Shown: positions 12,888-22,647, counted from the stretch's first letter. The stretch: DNA of 64,000 nt from Hydra vulgaris (GCF_038396675.1 NC_088921.1:72366001-72430000); one strand, 5' to 3'. Made by a program: numbers and translations. Notes: generated from the sequence alone by a model not told the origin.

Positions 12888-13802
12888 TTAATCTGAACTA
12901 CAATCAATTACAGCAATGTTTGGATGATAATTAAGTCTGTCGTAAATATAATCAAAGAATTTCAGGAGTTTTATTTCCTCTTCGTCGAGTTGTATATTAT
13001 TTTTTACTTTCTCTATCAAGTCAAAATAATAATAACCAAGATTTATAGTTTCTAATAAATACCATATTATACCATTTATTACTTTATATCTATTGTCGAA
13101 TTTATCAACTTCAGTTTCATGTTCTTCATCAATATCATATTCATCACAATCTGTAAGATAACGTATTCCAAAATTACTAATTTTATTTTCATATTTTTCA
13201 TCAGTATTATATTCATTGCAACCTATACGAGTCATTCTTGGGTTATCTTCAGCACTCATATTCCTTTCCATTCTTTCATACTCATTATATTCTGATGATA
13301 AATAGTTTTCGTTTTTTTTGATATGATAAGTATCTTTTGGTATTAATACATTTATCTTTACTCCACATTTTTTCAACATATTATTTAATTTTCCTGTATT
13401 TTTACAATTCCATTCTTTTCTATAAGATGATCCATAATCATATTCATATCCAGAGTAACCAGTAAAATAAATATCACCATTCGATATATTATTTATTAAT
13501 TCAATATAATATATCGTATATTTATTATTGATATTAATAAAAATATCTTTAAGCATTTTATGCATATTTTTTTCATCGTCGACATTATTTTTAATTATTT
13601 CTATATTTGTTTTTTTAATTTTTTCTAAATCCTCATCATAATTTTCTTTATTCTTTGGAAAAATAATTAAATTTAAATATTTAAAACCACGGATTATCTC
13701 GGGTTTATTAAGCTTTGTAATTTCAAATTGATAAAGTATACATATTTTTGGTTGTAGATCTTTATATTGCAGTGAAATTTCTTTAGATTGAATATTTTCC
13801 AT
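12888..13802 (-). CDS. MGF paralogue, 304 aa, with an internal duplication
   Basis: Intact member, about 27 residues longer than its neighbour 11921-12754. The extra length lies at landmark 4, where a segment starting at Cys195 (pattern C-N-E-Y, then D-E, then E, ending in Phe211) is repeated 24 residues later from Cys219 to Phe235 (C-D-E-Y, D-E-E, E, F). Other landmarks are IFPKNKEN near 47-54, LKKCGVKI near 143-150, and the acidic terminal helix. The ATG follows TTTTTTTAAAATAA. Function unknown. Confidence 0.85.
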   Translation of the reverse strand: MENIQSKEISLQYKDLQPKICILYQFEITKLNKPEIIRGFKYLNLIIFPKNKENYDEDLEKIKKTNIEIIKNNVDDEKNMHKMLKDIFININNKYTIYYIELINNISNGDIYFTGYSGYEYDYGSSYRKEWNCKNTGKLNNMLKKCGVKINVLIPKDTYHIKKNENYLSSEYNEYERMERNMSAEDNPRMTRIGCNEYNTDEKYENKISNFGIRYLTDCDEYDIDEEHETEVDKFDNRYKVINGIIWYLLETINLGYYYFDLIEKVKNNIQLDEEEIKLLKFFDYIYDRLNYHPNIAVIDCSSD

Positions 13803-13976
13803 TATTTATTTTAAAAAAATTAATGCAGATTTATTTATTATATTTTATTCAAAATTAATATATTAGAATTAAAACTATAATTAAATATAATCTCAGTTAA
13901 GCTAAAAAAAAAATAAATAGTAATTTATATTATTATTTATTTTTTTTATTTGTTTTTATTAATCAATATGATCAAT

Positions 13977-14756
13977 TCAATTGAGTTTAGCGCATAAATA
14001 ATTTAAGAATTTTAAAAGTTTTTTGTCCTCTTTATTTAGTTTATTTAACTTAATATTATAACCTCATATAGCTCCTACAAAATCAGAATAATACTTTTTC
14101 AAGTTGACGATACTTAACAAAGAATATATTATATCATTTTTAACAATTCATTTTTTAATATCATTTACAACCTTTGGATGATAATCACTAGCAATATCTG
14201 CTTTATCACATCCTATAGTAAAACTTCCTTGAATTTTATTCTCTTTTACATTTTTTTCGATACGAATATATGCATTGAAGTCGTTTAAATAATCTATATG
14301 ATTTCTGGATGTATAAATTTTATCATCGTTTGGTACTAATATTTCTAACTGCACTCCACATTTTCTCAATAAAATATCTAATTTATTCAATAAAATTTGA
14401 CCAGATTTTTTAATTAAAGATTCAGAATAACCATTAAAATAACAATCTCCTTTTGTTTCATTATATACTTCTTCTATAATATATATATTATGTTTATTAC
14501 TTAAATTAATTAAAATATCTTTAAGTATTTCATTGAAGTTTTTATTATTATATATATAATTTTCAAGTATTTTAATATTTTGAGTTTCTATATATTGATC
14601 AGTAAACATAGTAGATTCTTTATTTTTCTCAGCTATAACTAATTTTATCTGTTTAATAATATTATCTCCATGATCGTTTTTATTTTCATATTCAACAATG
14701 TTGATTACATCATGACTAATATTCGCATATAACATTGACATTTCTTTATTTCTCAT
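13977..14756 (-). pseudogene. MGF paralogue with two in-frame TGA codons near the 3' end
   Basis: The frame reads landmarks 1-4 (a diverged AEKNKES in place of Pro-Lys, LLRKCGVQLEIL, FTIGCDKAD) and stops at TGA 14148-14150. The same frame continues past a second TGA at 14064-14066 to TGA 13977-13979, and the extension encodes the Tyr-Tyr module and a Lys/Glu-rich last helix. I place the start at the ATG at 14756 because its N-terminus aligns with those of neighbours. An ATG at 14798 would add a basic 14-residue extension. Paralogues elsewhere are interrupted by TAA and TAG as well, and TGG is used for Trp, so TGA reassignment is unlikely. Confidence 0.7.
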
Positions 14757-14953
14757 AATGTTAGTTCTTTTTTTAAATAATAAACGCGATAACATCATGA
14801 TAAATTTATTTTCTTTAGCAATTGCTTAAAATATAATAAACAATAATAAAATCAATAAACATATATATGAAAACAAAAAAAATAAATAACACTATATACT
14901 ATTCACTATTATTTATTTTTTTTGTTTAATGCAATGTAATATTTACAAATTAA

Positions 14954-15757
14954 TTAATCAATTTCAATAAACTTCATAAACATTAAAAGCTGTTTTTCTT
15001 CTTTACTAAGATAAGATTTAATCTTTAGTTTAAGTATTAATTCTGAATAAACTGAGGATAAACCTAATATATTTATTAAAAACCAACTATTGTTGTCTAT
15101 TTTATATGTTTTAGTTTCGATATTATTTATTATTTTTTCCATATCATTATTGAGATAAATTTCATTAACATCTTTATCAATATCAGATCCTACTACTATG
15201 TTATTACATATATTATTATTTTTTATATATTTAGCCATAGTTTTTTTATACATATTAATATCGTCTTTTTCGCACTTACTTTTATAATTATAAGCATCGC
15301 ATGCATTTTCTGATATAAACACCTTTGTCTTTATACCGTATCTTCCCAACGTGTTATTTAAAGAATATAAATAATAGTCGTCATTGTATATATCATGTTC
15401 ATAAGTATTATAATAATAAATAGTATCATTATGTTTTGCTTTTATTGTTACTCGCTCTACGGCGAACAAAATAAATTCATTTTTAAATTTAGTCAAAATA
15501 GCATTAATCAAAGAATAAATATTTTTGTTCTCATTAATGTAATTTTTAATAATTTTTAAATTAGTTATTTTCACATTTTCATAATCAATATTATCATCTT
15601 TTTCATCTTTCGAAATAACAATTATAAATGCTTCTTTTATTACTCTAATGTTATTTTCTTCTACTGTGAATTTATAGATAGGAGAAAGCTTAAATTTATC
15701 ATTCGCATTATTAATGATGAATGATATCGATTGGGATTCTAATGTTAAATTTTCCAT
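14954..15757 (-). CDS. MGF paralogue, 267 aa, diverged
   Basis: Intact but the most diverged gene of the first block. The Pro-Lys motif is Ile-Ser-Lys (VISKDEKDD, about 47-55), landmark 3 is LGRYGIKTKVF, and landmark 4 is VVGSD near 197. The final helix is LSKEEKQLLMFM. It is the last - strand gene before the divergent switch to the + strand block. An AATTCAAAT word (reverse of the AATTTGAATT promoter element) sits at 15816-15824, 58 bases before the start. Confidence 0.8.
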   Translation of the reverse strand: MENLTLESQSISFIINNANDKFKLSPIYKFTVEENNIRVIKEAFIIVISKDEKDDNIDYENVKITNLKIIKNYINENKNIYSLINAILTKFKNEFILFAVERVTIKAKHNDTIYYYNTYEHDIYNDDYYLYSLNNTLGRYGIKTKVFISENACDAYNYKSKCEKDDINMYKKTMAKYIKNNNICNNIVVGSDIDKDVNEIYLNNDMEKIINNIETKTYKIDNNSWFLINILGLSSVYSELILKLKIKSYLSKEEKQLLMFMKFIEID

Positions 15758-15955
15758 TTCTTTTTCTTTTTAAATATCTGACTAATATGATAATTTATTA
15801 TTGTTCATTCGATCAAATTCAAATAGATGAATAGATTATTTATTTCTTTAATTTATCTAGGATATATGATGTTCATCGATTTGATTTTAACATTTCATAA
15901 TTTAATAAACTGAAATAAATCATTATATATATATTTACTATCTTTAAACGAAAAA

Positions 15956-16708
15956 ATGGATATTCTAAAATCAAAAGATGAACTCACACTTAACAATGAT
16001 ATACGGTATAATTTTACATTTCATCGTTCTAAAGATTGTGAAGCGTTTTTAGTAGCATGTCCTAAAATTAGTACAAATCATAGTTATAATTCAAAGGAAG
16101 ATTATGATAATATTAAAAAAATAATAGCTGATAATCTGGAAGTAATAAAAAACTATATAAATGATGATAAAGATCTTAATGAATTAATTAGATCTATGTT
16201 TCTCAATTTAAAGGATAAATATATATTATTTCTATTAAAAGATATAGATGAACATTCAATTGGAAATTCGTATTTAACTGGTTTCAAAGAATATAAACAA
16301 GATACTATATGTGGAGAACATTTAAAGGCGTTAGATAATTTATTAAAAAAATATAAGGTAAAATTAGAAGTATTTATACCTGAAAATGATTATCATATGA
16401 TTGAAAATAATATAGTAATGTCAGTATACGCTCAAGTGTACGAAAAAATCATAAAAGACGTTGAGCAGAATCATATTTATGAAAGTTTCACTATAGGAAG
16501 TGATGAATGCGACATTGAAAAAGAAAATACGTATATTGAAAAAAACCACAATGAATGTAGTACTAAATATCAATGTCCTTTAATTTATATGACTTATCTA
16601 GAAAATTATTATATAGAATTAATCAATAAAATGGTAAATAATACTCTTAACGAAGAAGAGAATAAAATTATGGAATTTTTAAATTTAATTAAATTTTATT
16701 ATGTTTAA
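15956..16708 (+). CDS. MGF paralogue, 250 aa, first + strand member
   Basis: VACPKIST at 33-40 replaces the usual hydrophobic Pro-Lys motif. The second helix ends LNLKDKY near 83-89, LLKKYKVKLEVFIPEN spans about 129-144 and FTIGSDECD is at 178-186. The Tyr-Tyr pair and the NEEENKIMEFL helix end the protein. FTIGSDECD resembles the FTIGC(E/D)K of the - strand block, while the NDDKDLNELIRS helix resembles the + strand genes that follow, so it bridges the two subfamilies. GATTTGATTT lies at 15878-15887, 68 bases upstream. Confidence 0.85.
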   Translation: MDILKSKDELTLNNDIRYNFTFHRSKDCEAFLVACPKISTNHSYNSKEDYDNIKKIIADNLEVIKNYINDDKDLNELIRSMFLNLKDKYILFLLKDIDEHSIGNSYLTGFKEYKQDTICGEHLKALDNLLKKYKVKLEVFIPENDYHMIENNIVMSVYAQVYEKIIKDVEQNHIYESFTIGSDECDIEKENTYIEKNHNECSTKYQCPLIYMTYLENYYIELINKMVNNTLNEEENKIMEFLNLIKFYYV

Positions 16709-16753
16709 ATAATATATTTAATTGAATAAAACAAACTAATCAAAATAAAAATA

Positions 16754-16801
16754 AAAATAAATAATAATAATATAATATATATTATTATTATTTATTTTTT
16801 T
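16754..16801. terminator. 21-bp perfect hairpin ending in T7
   Basis: Bases 16754-16774 pair perfectly with 16778-16798, leaving a 3-base loop. The right arm runs into T7 (16795-16801), and the left arm begins with A residues, so a T-run would also be made on the other strand. It lies 45 bases after the stop of 15956-16708. Asfarvirus transcripts end in runs of T, so this is a likely transcript end. Confidence 0.65.
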
Positions 16802-17049
16802 ATTTAGAGCTAACATTTATATATATATATAAATTCATTTATCTGGAAAATTTATATTTCGAAAGCAAATGAGTCAAATATATATTATAGGAGATTTCGC
16901 GTAAGCGATAAAAGCATTTAAATCCAATAATTTAAAATATATAAAAAGTAAGTATACATTAAAATACTTAATCTTATAAATTTTTTTTAACATTCAACGT
17001 TAAAATACTTAACATTATTGTTTTTATTTTTGTCACATATTATGTTAAT

Positions 17050-17059
17050 AATTTGATTT
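17050..17059 (+). promoter_or_regulatory. AATTTGATTT promoter element
   Basis: Exact AATTTGATTT, 59 bases before the ATG at 17119, followed by TATATATA. The start codon itself follows TTTTAAATAAAATA. The same pair of words precedes the next four genes. Confidence 0.55.
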
Positions 17060-17118
17060 TATATATATTACTTAACGATAACATATAATTTATTGTATTC
17101 GCCATTTTAAATAAAATA

Positions 17119-17955
17119 ATGGAGGCTGAACCGCATAAATTAAAATTTGGAAATATTGGAACTCACGAGATTAGCATTAATATAGAAAATTCAAACGAAC
17201 GTGAAGGTAATATATTATTTGTCAACTATTCAAAAGATAAAACATATTATGAATTATCGCCGGAAGATTTAGAAGATAAAATAAAACAAATACAAAAAGA
17301 TAATATAATGACAATCAAATATTATATAGAAAATAATAAAGATCTTAATGAATTAACTAAATCTATATTACTTAATTTAAAAAATAAATACATATCATCT
17401 TTAATCTATTCGATAGAAGAAAAATTTTCTCTTGAAGATAGTATTGATATTCCTCATTGTTGGCGTATATATGATACCAATAATTTGTATTTAACTACCT
17501 GCTCTGAATATAAAAATGAAGAAGATGATACATGTTGTAGTAGATCTATGAATAAGTTAGATAAAATGTTAAAAAAATACGGAATACAAATAGATGTGTT
17601 TACGACTAAAAATAAATATAAATATAGTATAATAGAATATGGATTTTCTCTCTCGGAGTATGCATTCTGTAAAGCATATAAAAGTTTCGAGAAACATCTT
17701 ATGAAAGATAATGTTTATAAGATTTTAACTTTAGGTGATGATAAGCATAATTTTAATACCAAAAAGGAAAATGTAAATGATGAAAAAAACTACGATAAAT
17801 GCTGGCTATGTGGAACTCTCTTAATGGATATGATTCATTTAAAAAATTATTATTTAGGTTATATGAATGATGATGAAGAGATAAATAGTATCGTTAATAA
17901 CGAAGAAAAGCAAAAAATAATAGAATTTTTAGAGTCTATTAGATTAGATTCTTAA
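17119..17955 (+). CDS. MGF paralogue, 278 aa, with a CxxC near the C-terminus
   Basis: Opens the tandem subfamily that runs to 22482, marked by a KLKFGN N-terminus. The Pro-Lys motif is reduced to YSKDK (37-41). NNKDLNELTKSILLNLKNKY spans about 72-91, LKKYGIQIDVF is at 151-161 and LTLGDDKH at 203-210. Cys228-Trp-Leu-Cys231 just before the Tyr-Tyr module, with a Cys-Cys at 139-140, could bind a metal, but the pattern is only partly kept in sister genes. Function unknown. Confidence 0.85.
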   Translation: MEAEPHKLKFGNIGTHEISINIENSNEREGNILFVNYSKDKTYYELSPEDLEDKIKQIQKDNIMTIKYYIENNKDLNELTKSILLNLKNKYISSLIYSIEEKFSLEDSIDIPHCWRIYDTNNLYLTTCSEYKNEEDDTCCSRSMNKLDKMLKKYGIQIDVFTTKNKYKYSIIEYGFSLSEYAFCKAYKSFEKHLMKDNVYKILTLGDDKHNFNTKKENVNDEKNYDKCWLCGTLLMDMIHLKNYYLGYMNDDEEINSIVNNEEKQKIIEFLESIRLDS

Positions 17956-18008
17956 ATAGATAAATTAAAAAAAACAAATAATGAATGATAGATTTATATT
18001 ATTATTTA

Positions 18009-18015
18009 TTTTTTT
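18009..18015 (+). terminator. T7 transcript-end signal
   Basis: Seven T in the right arm of an imperfect palindrome, about 55 bases after the stop at 17955. Confidence 0.5.
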
Positions 18016-18222
18016 ATTTGTCAATTACGCACCAGAAATTTATAATCTCGAGAGCAAATCAGTTAATATATATCATAATTACCTACCCGAAGTGAATTTT
18101 ATATATATGAGAAAAAGGTAATTAAACACATATTTAAACGTTATTCATTATAGATTCTCAATATTATATTTGTTATTATCATTTTCATTTAAGTTTCAGA
18201 TATATATATATATTATCTTAAT

Positions 18223-18232
18223 AATTTGATTT
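18223..18232 (+). promoter_or_regulatory. AATTTGATTT promoter element
   Basis: Exact word followed by TATATATATT, 48 bases before the ATG at 18281, which follows TTTTTAAATAAAATA. Confidence 0.55.
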
Positions 18233-18280
18233 TATATATATTATTATAAATTAAAATATTTATTATTTTTAAATAAAATA

Positions 18281-19076
18281 ATGTATGATATAGAGAATCA
18301 ACCTAAATTAAAATTTGGAAATTATTATGCTTATATGATTGGTATTAATGATGTATATTCGGATAATGACAAACGCAGAGATAGTATATCGTTAGCTCAT
18401 TATCCAAAAGGTAAAACATATTATGATCATGAAGAATTTCCAAAAGATATAGAAGATGAAATAAAACAAATAGAAGAAAATAATATAAAAACAATAAAAT
18501 ATTATATAAATAATAATAAAGATCTTAATGAGTTAACTAAATCTATATTACTCAATTTAAAAAACGAATATATAACTTCTTTATTTAATTCTACTGAATT
18601 ATTTAACTACTCCAAAGAAGAATCTCTTCATCTTTGTGAAAATTGGTATTTAACTAGTTGTTCTGAATATAATTATGAAGAAAATTATGCATCTCGTACT
18701 AAATGTTTAAATAATTTAAATAACGTATTAAAAAATTATAGAATAGAAATAGATGTATTAACAACAAAAAATAAATATAAATATGATATAATCAAAAATG
18801 GAAATTATCTCAAAACAACTATTGCATATGAAAATTTTGAGAAAGATATTAAAAAGGATGATCTATATAAAATTTTCACTCTAGGTGATGATAAATTTCA
18901 CTCTGAAAATAAAGATGTGAATAATCTATGTGTGGTTTGCGAAGACTTATTACTAGATATGATTTGTTTAACTGATTATTATTGGAAATTAATGAAAGAT
19001 AATCAAAAAAAATATTATTCTTAGTGAAGAAGAGCAAAAAATAATAGAATATTTAGAATCAATCAAAATAATTTAA
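18281..19076 (+). pseudogene. MGF paralogue with a 3' frameshift in an A8 run
   Basis: Starts with the same MYDIENQPKLKFGN as 20550-21347. YPKGK is at about 41-45, landmark 4 is FTLGDDKFH, and NNLCVVC precedes the Tyr-Tyr module. The frame leaves the family alignment at the A8 run 19005-19012 and stops at 19022-19024. The Glu-Glu-rich terminal helix continues in another frame to TAA at 19074-19076. Only the last helix is affected. A homopolymer sequencing error is a simple alternative to a real mutation. Confidence 0.75.
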
Positions 19077-19112
19077 ACCAATAACAAGTAATATATATAT
19101 TAATATTTCATT

Positions 19113-19121
19113 TATTTTTTT
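19113..19121 (+). terminator. T9 transcript-end signal
   Basis: Nine T followed by CGCTTATAAG, the common poly-T then GC arrangement, downstream of 18281-19076. Confidence 0.5.
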
Positions 19122-19330
19122 TTCGCTTATAAGTTAAATATATATTTAACGATTTTGAAAATAAATTGATTAAATTATATTATCATCACTGATATGTAGA
19201 AGGTTTTACGTTAATCAATGAATATATTATATATATAAAAAGGGAGAATAACGAATTATCATTAATTATAGATTTTTTGATCTACTTAATATAATAATTT
19301 TTTATTCTACTTTATATATATTATATTGAT

Positions 19331-19340
19331 AATTTGATTT
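19331..19340 (+). promoter_or_regulatory. AATTTGATTT promoter element
   Basis: Exact word 46 bases before the ATG at 19387, which follows TTTTTAAATAGATA. Confidence 0.55.
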
Positions 19341-19386
19341 ATATGTTTTATTTAAAATTATATTATTTGTTGTTTTTAAATAGATA

Positions 19387-20211
19387 ATGGATAAATATAT
19401 AGAATTGAATAAATTAAGATTTAAAAATATTGGAGATTACGCGATTAAATTTAATATAGTATTATACCCAGACAATAAACGTATAGATAATTTATTATTA
19501 ATTTTCTTTCTAAAAAATAAAGATTACTTGGAATCGTCAAATAATGACGACATAAAAAATAAATTAAAACAAATAGAAGAAGATAATATAAAAACAATAA
19601 ATTATCACATAAAGAATAATAAAGATCTTAATGAATTAACTAAATCTATTTTATTTAATCTGCAAAACGAATATATATCATCTTTAGTTAATTTAACAAA
19701 AGAAAAATCTTTTTGCTCTTCAGCTACTGTTAATTTCTATCTTAATAATTGTATTGATAATTTTTACCTAACTAGTTGTCCTGAATATAAAAATGAAGAA
19801 AATAAAATATGTTGTAGTGAAAATTTAAATATTTTAAATAATTTAGACAAAATATTAAAGAAATATCAAATAAAAATAAACATATTAGCGACAAAAAACA
19901 AATATAAACATTATATAATTAAAGATAAACTTTATCTTTTAGAATTAGAAAATGCGCTATATAAGTTATTTGATGATTTCAAAAAAGATCTTAATGAAGA
20001 TAATTTTTATGAAATTTTTACTCTAGGTGATGATAAATTTAATTTCGAAAAAGAAAATATGGATGATAGATGTCGTGAATATTTATTAATGAATATGATT
20101 AATTTAACTGACTATTATTGGAAATTAATGAATGATAAATACAATAATATTATTCTTACCGAAGAAGAGCAAAAAATAATAGAATATTTAGAATCAATCA
20201 AAATAAATTAA
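19387..20211 (+). CDS. MGF paralogue, 274 aa, intact
   Basis: Intact member of the tandem subfamily. Landmark 1 is FFLKNKDY (40-47, Pro replaced by Leu). NNKDLNELTKSILFNLQNEY covers about 77-96, LKKYQIKINIL 157-167 and FTLGDDKF 211-218. The protein ends with LTDYYWKLM and LTEEEQKIIEYLESI. An extra NFYLNNCIDNFYLT segment at about 116-129, absent from 17119-17955, is shared only with 20550-21347 and 21673-22482, so these three arose from the most recent duplications. Confidence 0.87.
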   Translation: MDKYIELNKLRFKNIGDYAIKFNIVLYPDNKRIDNLLLIFFLKNKDYLESSNNDDIKNKLKQIEEDNIKTINYHIKNNKDLNELTKSILFNLQNEYISSLVNLTKEKSFCSSATVNFYLNNCIDNFYLTSCPEYKNEENKICCSENLNILNNLDKILKKYQIKINILATKNKYKHYIIKDKLYLLELENALYKLFDDFKKDLNEDNFYEIFTLGDDKFNFEKENMDDRCREYLLMNMINLTDYYWKLMNDKYNNIILTEEEQKIIEYLESIKIN

Positions 20212-20247
20212 ACAATAACAAGTAATATATATTAATATTTTCATTTA

Positions 20248-20256
20248 TTTTTTTTT
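20248..20256 (+). terminator. T9 transcript-end signal
   Basis: Nine T followed by GCTTATAAGC, 37 bases after the stop at 20211. Confidence 0.5.
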
Positions 20257-20451
20257 GCTTATAAGCTAAAATATATTTAATGATTTTCGAAAATAAATAG
20301 ATTAAATATATATTATCATCACTAATATGTAGAAGTTTTACGTTAATCGATGAATATATTATACATATATAAAGAGAATAGCGAATATATTATTTAATTA
20401 ATTATCATTAATTATAGATTTTTTTACGTATTTAATATAATAATTTTTTAT

Positions 20452-20483
<32 letters not shown>

Positions 20484-20492
20484 TGCGTTGAT

Positions 20493-20502
20493 AATTTGAT
20501 TT
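20493..20502 (+). promoter_or_regulatory. AATTTGATTT promoter element
   Basis: Exact word 47 bases before the chosen ATG at 20550. It overlaps an in-frame ATA/ATG extension of the gene, which argues against the longer start. Confidence 0.55.
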
Positions 20503-20549
20503 ATATATCTTATTTAAAATTACAGTATTTGTTGTTTTTAAATAAAATA

Positions 20550-21347
20550 ATGTATGATATAGAGAATCAACCTAAACTAAAATTCGGAAATATTGACGAT
20601 CACGCGTTTAGAATTAATGTAGTATTACATCCAGATAATAAATGTGAAGATAATTTATTATTAATTTTCTTTCCAAAGGATATATATTACTTGGAATCAT
20701 CAGATGACGACATAAGTAATGATTTAGAACAAATAGAAGAAAATAATATAAAAACAATAAAATATTATATAAATAATAATAAAGATCTTAATGAATTAAC
20801 TAAATCTATTTTACTTAATCTGCAAAATGAATATATATCATCTCTAGTTAATTTGACAGAAGAAAAATCCCTTTATTCTTCTCGTACTGTCAATTTCTAT
20901 CTTAGTAATTGTATTGATAATTTTTATCTGACTAATTCTTCTGAATATAAAATATGTTGTAGTGAAAATTTAAATATTTTAAATAATTTAGATAAAATAT
21001 TGAAAAAATATGAAATAAAAATAAATGTGTTAGCAACAAAAAATAAATACAAATATTATATGATTAATGAACGTTATCATTCAGAATTTGAAAATGCACT
21101 CTATAAATTATTCGATGATTTTAAAAAAGATCTTAAGAAAGATGACTTTTATGAGATTTTCACTTTAGGCGACAATAAGCATTATTTCGAAAAGGAAAAT
21201 ATGAATGATAGATGTCTTGAATATTTATTAATGGATATGATTAATTTAACTAATTATTATTGGAGTTTAAAATTTGATAAATACAATAATATTCTTAGCG
21301 AAGAAGAGCAAAAAATGATAGAATTCTTAGAATCCATTAAACTATAA
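20550..21347 (+). CDS. MGF paralogue, 265 aa, intact
   Basis: Start chosen at 20550 because it gives the MYDIENQPKLKFGN N-terminus of 18281 and the standard leader TTTTTAAATAAAATA. An upstream in-frame ATG at 20496 would begin inside the promoter element. It has FFPKDIYY as landmark 1, LKKYEIKINVL as landmark 3, FTLGDNKHYF as landmark 4, LTNYYWSLK, and LSEEEQKMIEFLESI at the end. Its first 14 codons match 18281 while its middle matches 19387, suggesting recombination or gene conversion between tandem copies. Confidence 0.87.
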   Translation: MYDIENQPKLKFGNIDDHAFRINVVLHPDNKCEDNLLLIFFPKDIYYLESSDDDISNDLEQIEENNIKTIKYYINNNKDLNELTKSILLNLQNEYISSLVNLTEEKSLYSSRTVNFYLSNCIDNFYLTNSSEYKICCSENLNILNNLDKILKKYEIKINVLATKNKYKYYMINERYHSEFENALYKLFDDFKKDLKKDDFYEIFTLGDNKHYFEKENMNDRCLEYLLMDMINLTNYYWSLKFDKYNNILSEEEQKMIEFLESIKL

Positions 21348-21389
21348 AATAGAATAAAATACATATTATATTATTATTATTATTATTTA

Positions 21390-21396
21390 TTTTTTT
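21390..21396 (+). terminator. T7 transcript-end signal
   Basis: Seven T followed by GCTTATAAGC, 42 bases after the stop at 21347. Confidence 0.5.
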
Positions 21397-21614
21397 GCTT
21401 ATAAGCCAAAATATGAAAAATTATAATTTAAAGAGTGATTTATTAAATACACATATTATTACTGACATTAGCAAATTTTACATTAAATGATAAATATACT
21501 ATATATAAAAAAGAATAAAAGCAAATACTTTATTTAATTAATGAATAATCATTATAAATTTTTAATATATTCGATATTGTAATTTTCTTATTCAACTTTA
21601 TATATTATCTTAAA

Positions 21615-21624
21615 AATTTGATTT
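21615..21624 (+). promoter_or_regulatory. AATTTGATTT promoter element
   Basis: Exact word 48 bases before the ATG at 21673, which follows TTTTCAGATAAAATA. Confidence 0.55.
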
Positions 21625-21672
21625 ATATATCTTATTTTTAAAATATAATATTTACTATTTTCAGATAAAATA

Positions 21673-22482
21673 ATGGACGCTGTAGAATTGAATAAATTAA
21701 AATTCGAAAACATTAGAAATTACACGATTATTGTCAGTAGAATATTATACTCAGATAATAAATGCGAAGATAATATATCATTATTTTTCTTTCCAAAAGA
21801 TAAATATCACGTAGAATCATCAAACGATGATGATATAAAAAATAAATTAAAACAAATAGAAGAAGATAATATAAAAACAATAAAATATTATATAAATAAT
21901 AATAAAGATCTTAATGAATTAATTAAATCTATATTACTTAATTTGCAAAATGAATATATATCATCTCTAGTTAATTTGACACAAGAAAAATCCTCTTATT
22001 CTGGTACTATTAATTTCTATTTGAATAATTGTATTGATAATTTTTATCTGACTAATTGTTCTGAATATAAAAATGAAGAAAATAAATTATGTTTTAGTGA
22101 AAATTCAAATGTTTTAAATGATTTAGACAAAATGTTAAAGAAATATGAAATAAAAATAAACGTGTTAGCGACAAAAAATGAATATAAATATTATATAATT
22201 AAAGATAGACTTTATTTTTCAGAAAACGCATTAAATAAATCACTTGATTATTTCGAAAAAGATCTTAAGAAAGAAAATCTTTATAAGATTTTCACTTTAG
22301 GCGATAGTGAGTTTCATTCTAAAGAAGAAAACAATAATCATAGATATCGTGAGTATTTATTAATGGACATGATTCATTTGACCGATTATTATTGGAAATT
22401 AATGGAAGATAAACGCAAAAATGTTATTCTTACTGAAGAAGAGCAAAAAATAATAGAATTCTTAGAATCTATTATATTATAA
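21673..22482 (+). CDS. MGF paralogue, 269 aa, intact
   Basis: Last member of the KLKF tandem subfamily. FFPKDKYH forms landmark 1, NNKDLNELIKSILLNLQNEY landmark 2, LKKYEIKINVLATKN landmark 3 and FTLGDSEFH landmark 4. The end is LTDYYWKLM then LTEEEQKIIEFLESI. The gene plus its upstream gap makes a unit of about 1.12 kb, matching the spacing of the two genes before it (1.11 and 1.16 kb). Confidence 0.87.
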   Translation: MDAVELNKLKFENIRNYTIIVSRILYSDNKCEDNISLFFFPKDKYHVESSNDDDIKNKLKQIEEDNIKTIKYYINNNKDLNELIKSILLNLQNEYISSLVNLTQEKSSYSGTINFYLNNCIDNFYLTNCSEYKNEENKLCFSENSNVLNDLDKMLKKYEIKINVLATKNEYKYYIIKDRLYFSENALNKSLDYFEKDLKKENLYKIFTLGDSEFHSKEENNNHRYREYLLMDMIHLTDYYWKLMEDKRKNVILTEEEQKIIEFLESIIL

Positions 22483-22518
22483 AATGGAATAAAATATATA
22501 TTATATTATTATTATTTA

Positions 22519-22527
22519 TTTTTTTTT
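22519..22527 (+). terminator. T9 transcript-end signal
   Basis: Nine T after an ATTATTATTATTTA stretch, 37 bases past the stop at 22482. Confidence 0.5.
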
Positions 22528-22647
22528 GTTAAAGAGCAATAATGATTATGTATCTTATTATGTTTATCAATTTTAATTTGGAAATTTATATTTACAAAAT
22601 TATCATTTCGCTCTTTAATTGATTATTTTGTGTTAAGAGTAATTAAG

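Larger units (their letters stand above)
16709..17118. other. Intergenic region with terminator and promoter
   Basis: Contains the hairpin at 16754-16801 and, near its right end, the promoter word at 17050-17059. Between them is AT-rich sequence with one GC-richer word (TTCGCGTAAGCGA near 16906). No gene or clear gene remnant seen. Confidence 0.6.
17956..18280. other. Intergenic region with terminator and promoter
   Basis: Holds an imperfect CAAATAAT...ATTATTTATTTTTTTATTTG hairpin whose T7 is 18009-18015, then unstructured AT-rich sequence, then the promoter word at 18223-18232. No gene seen. Confidence 0.6.
19077..19386. other. Intergenic region, duplicated in the next two gaps
   Basis: Contains T9 (19113-19121), a GCTTATAAG word and a promoter word (19331-19340). 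Much of it can be aligned by eye with 20212-20549, including ATTATATTATCATCACTGATATGTAGAAG near 19174, so the duplicated unit was gene plus flanks. Confidence 0.65.
20212..20549. other. Intergenic region, duplicated in neighbours
   Basis: Same order of elements as 19077-19386: T9 (20248-20256), the palindrome GCTTATAAGC, a TGTAGAAGTTTTACGTTAATCGATG segment near 20328, a long TA run at 20460-20482, and the promoter word at 20493-20502. Confidence 0.65.
21348..21672. other. Intergenic region with terminator and promoter
   Basis: T7 (21390-21396) followed by GCTTATAAGCC, then AT-rich sequence still partly similar to the two preceding gaps, then the promoter word at 21615-21624. No gene seen. 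Confidence 0.6.

Noticed and set aside
13977..14798. TGA read as tryptophan (alternative genetic code)
   Set aside because: Two in-frame TGA codons in one gene and single ones at 38350 and 44493 suggested it. Other members are interrupted by TAA and TAG in the same region, and TGG is used for Trp in this family.
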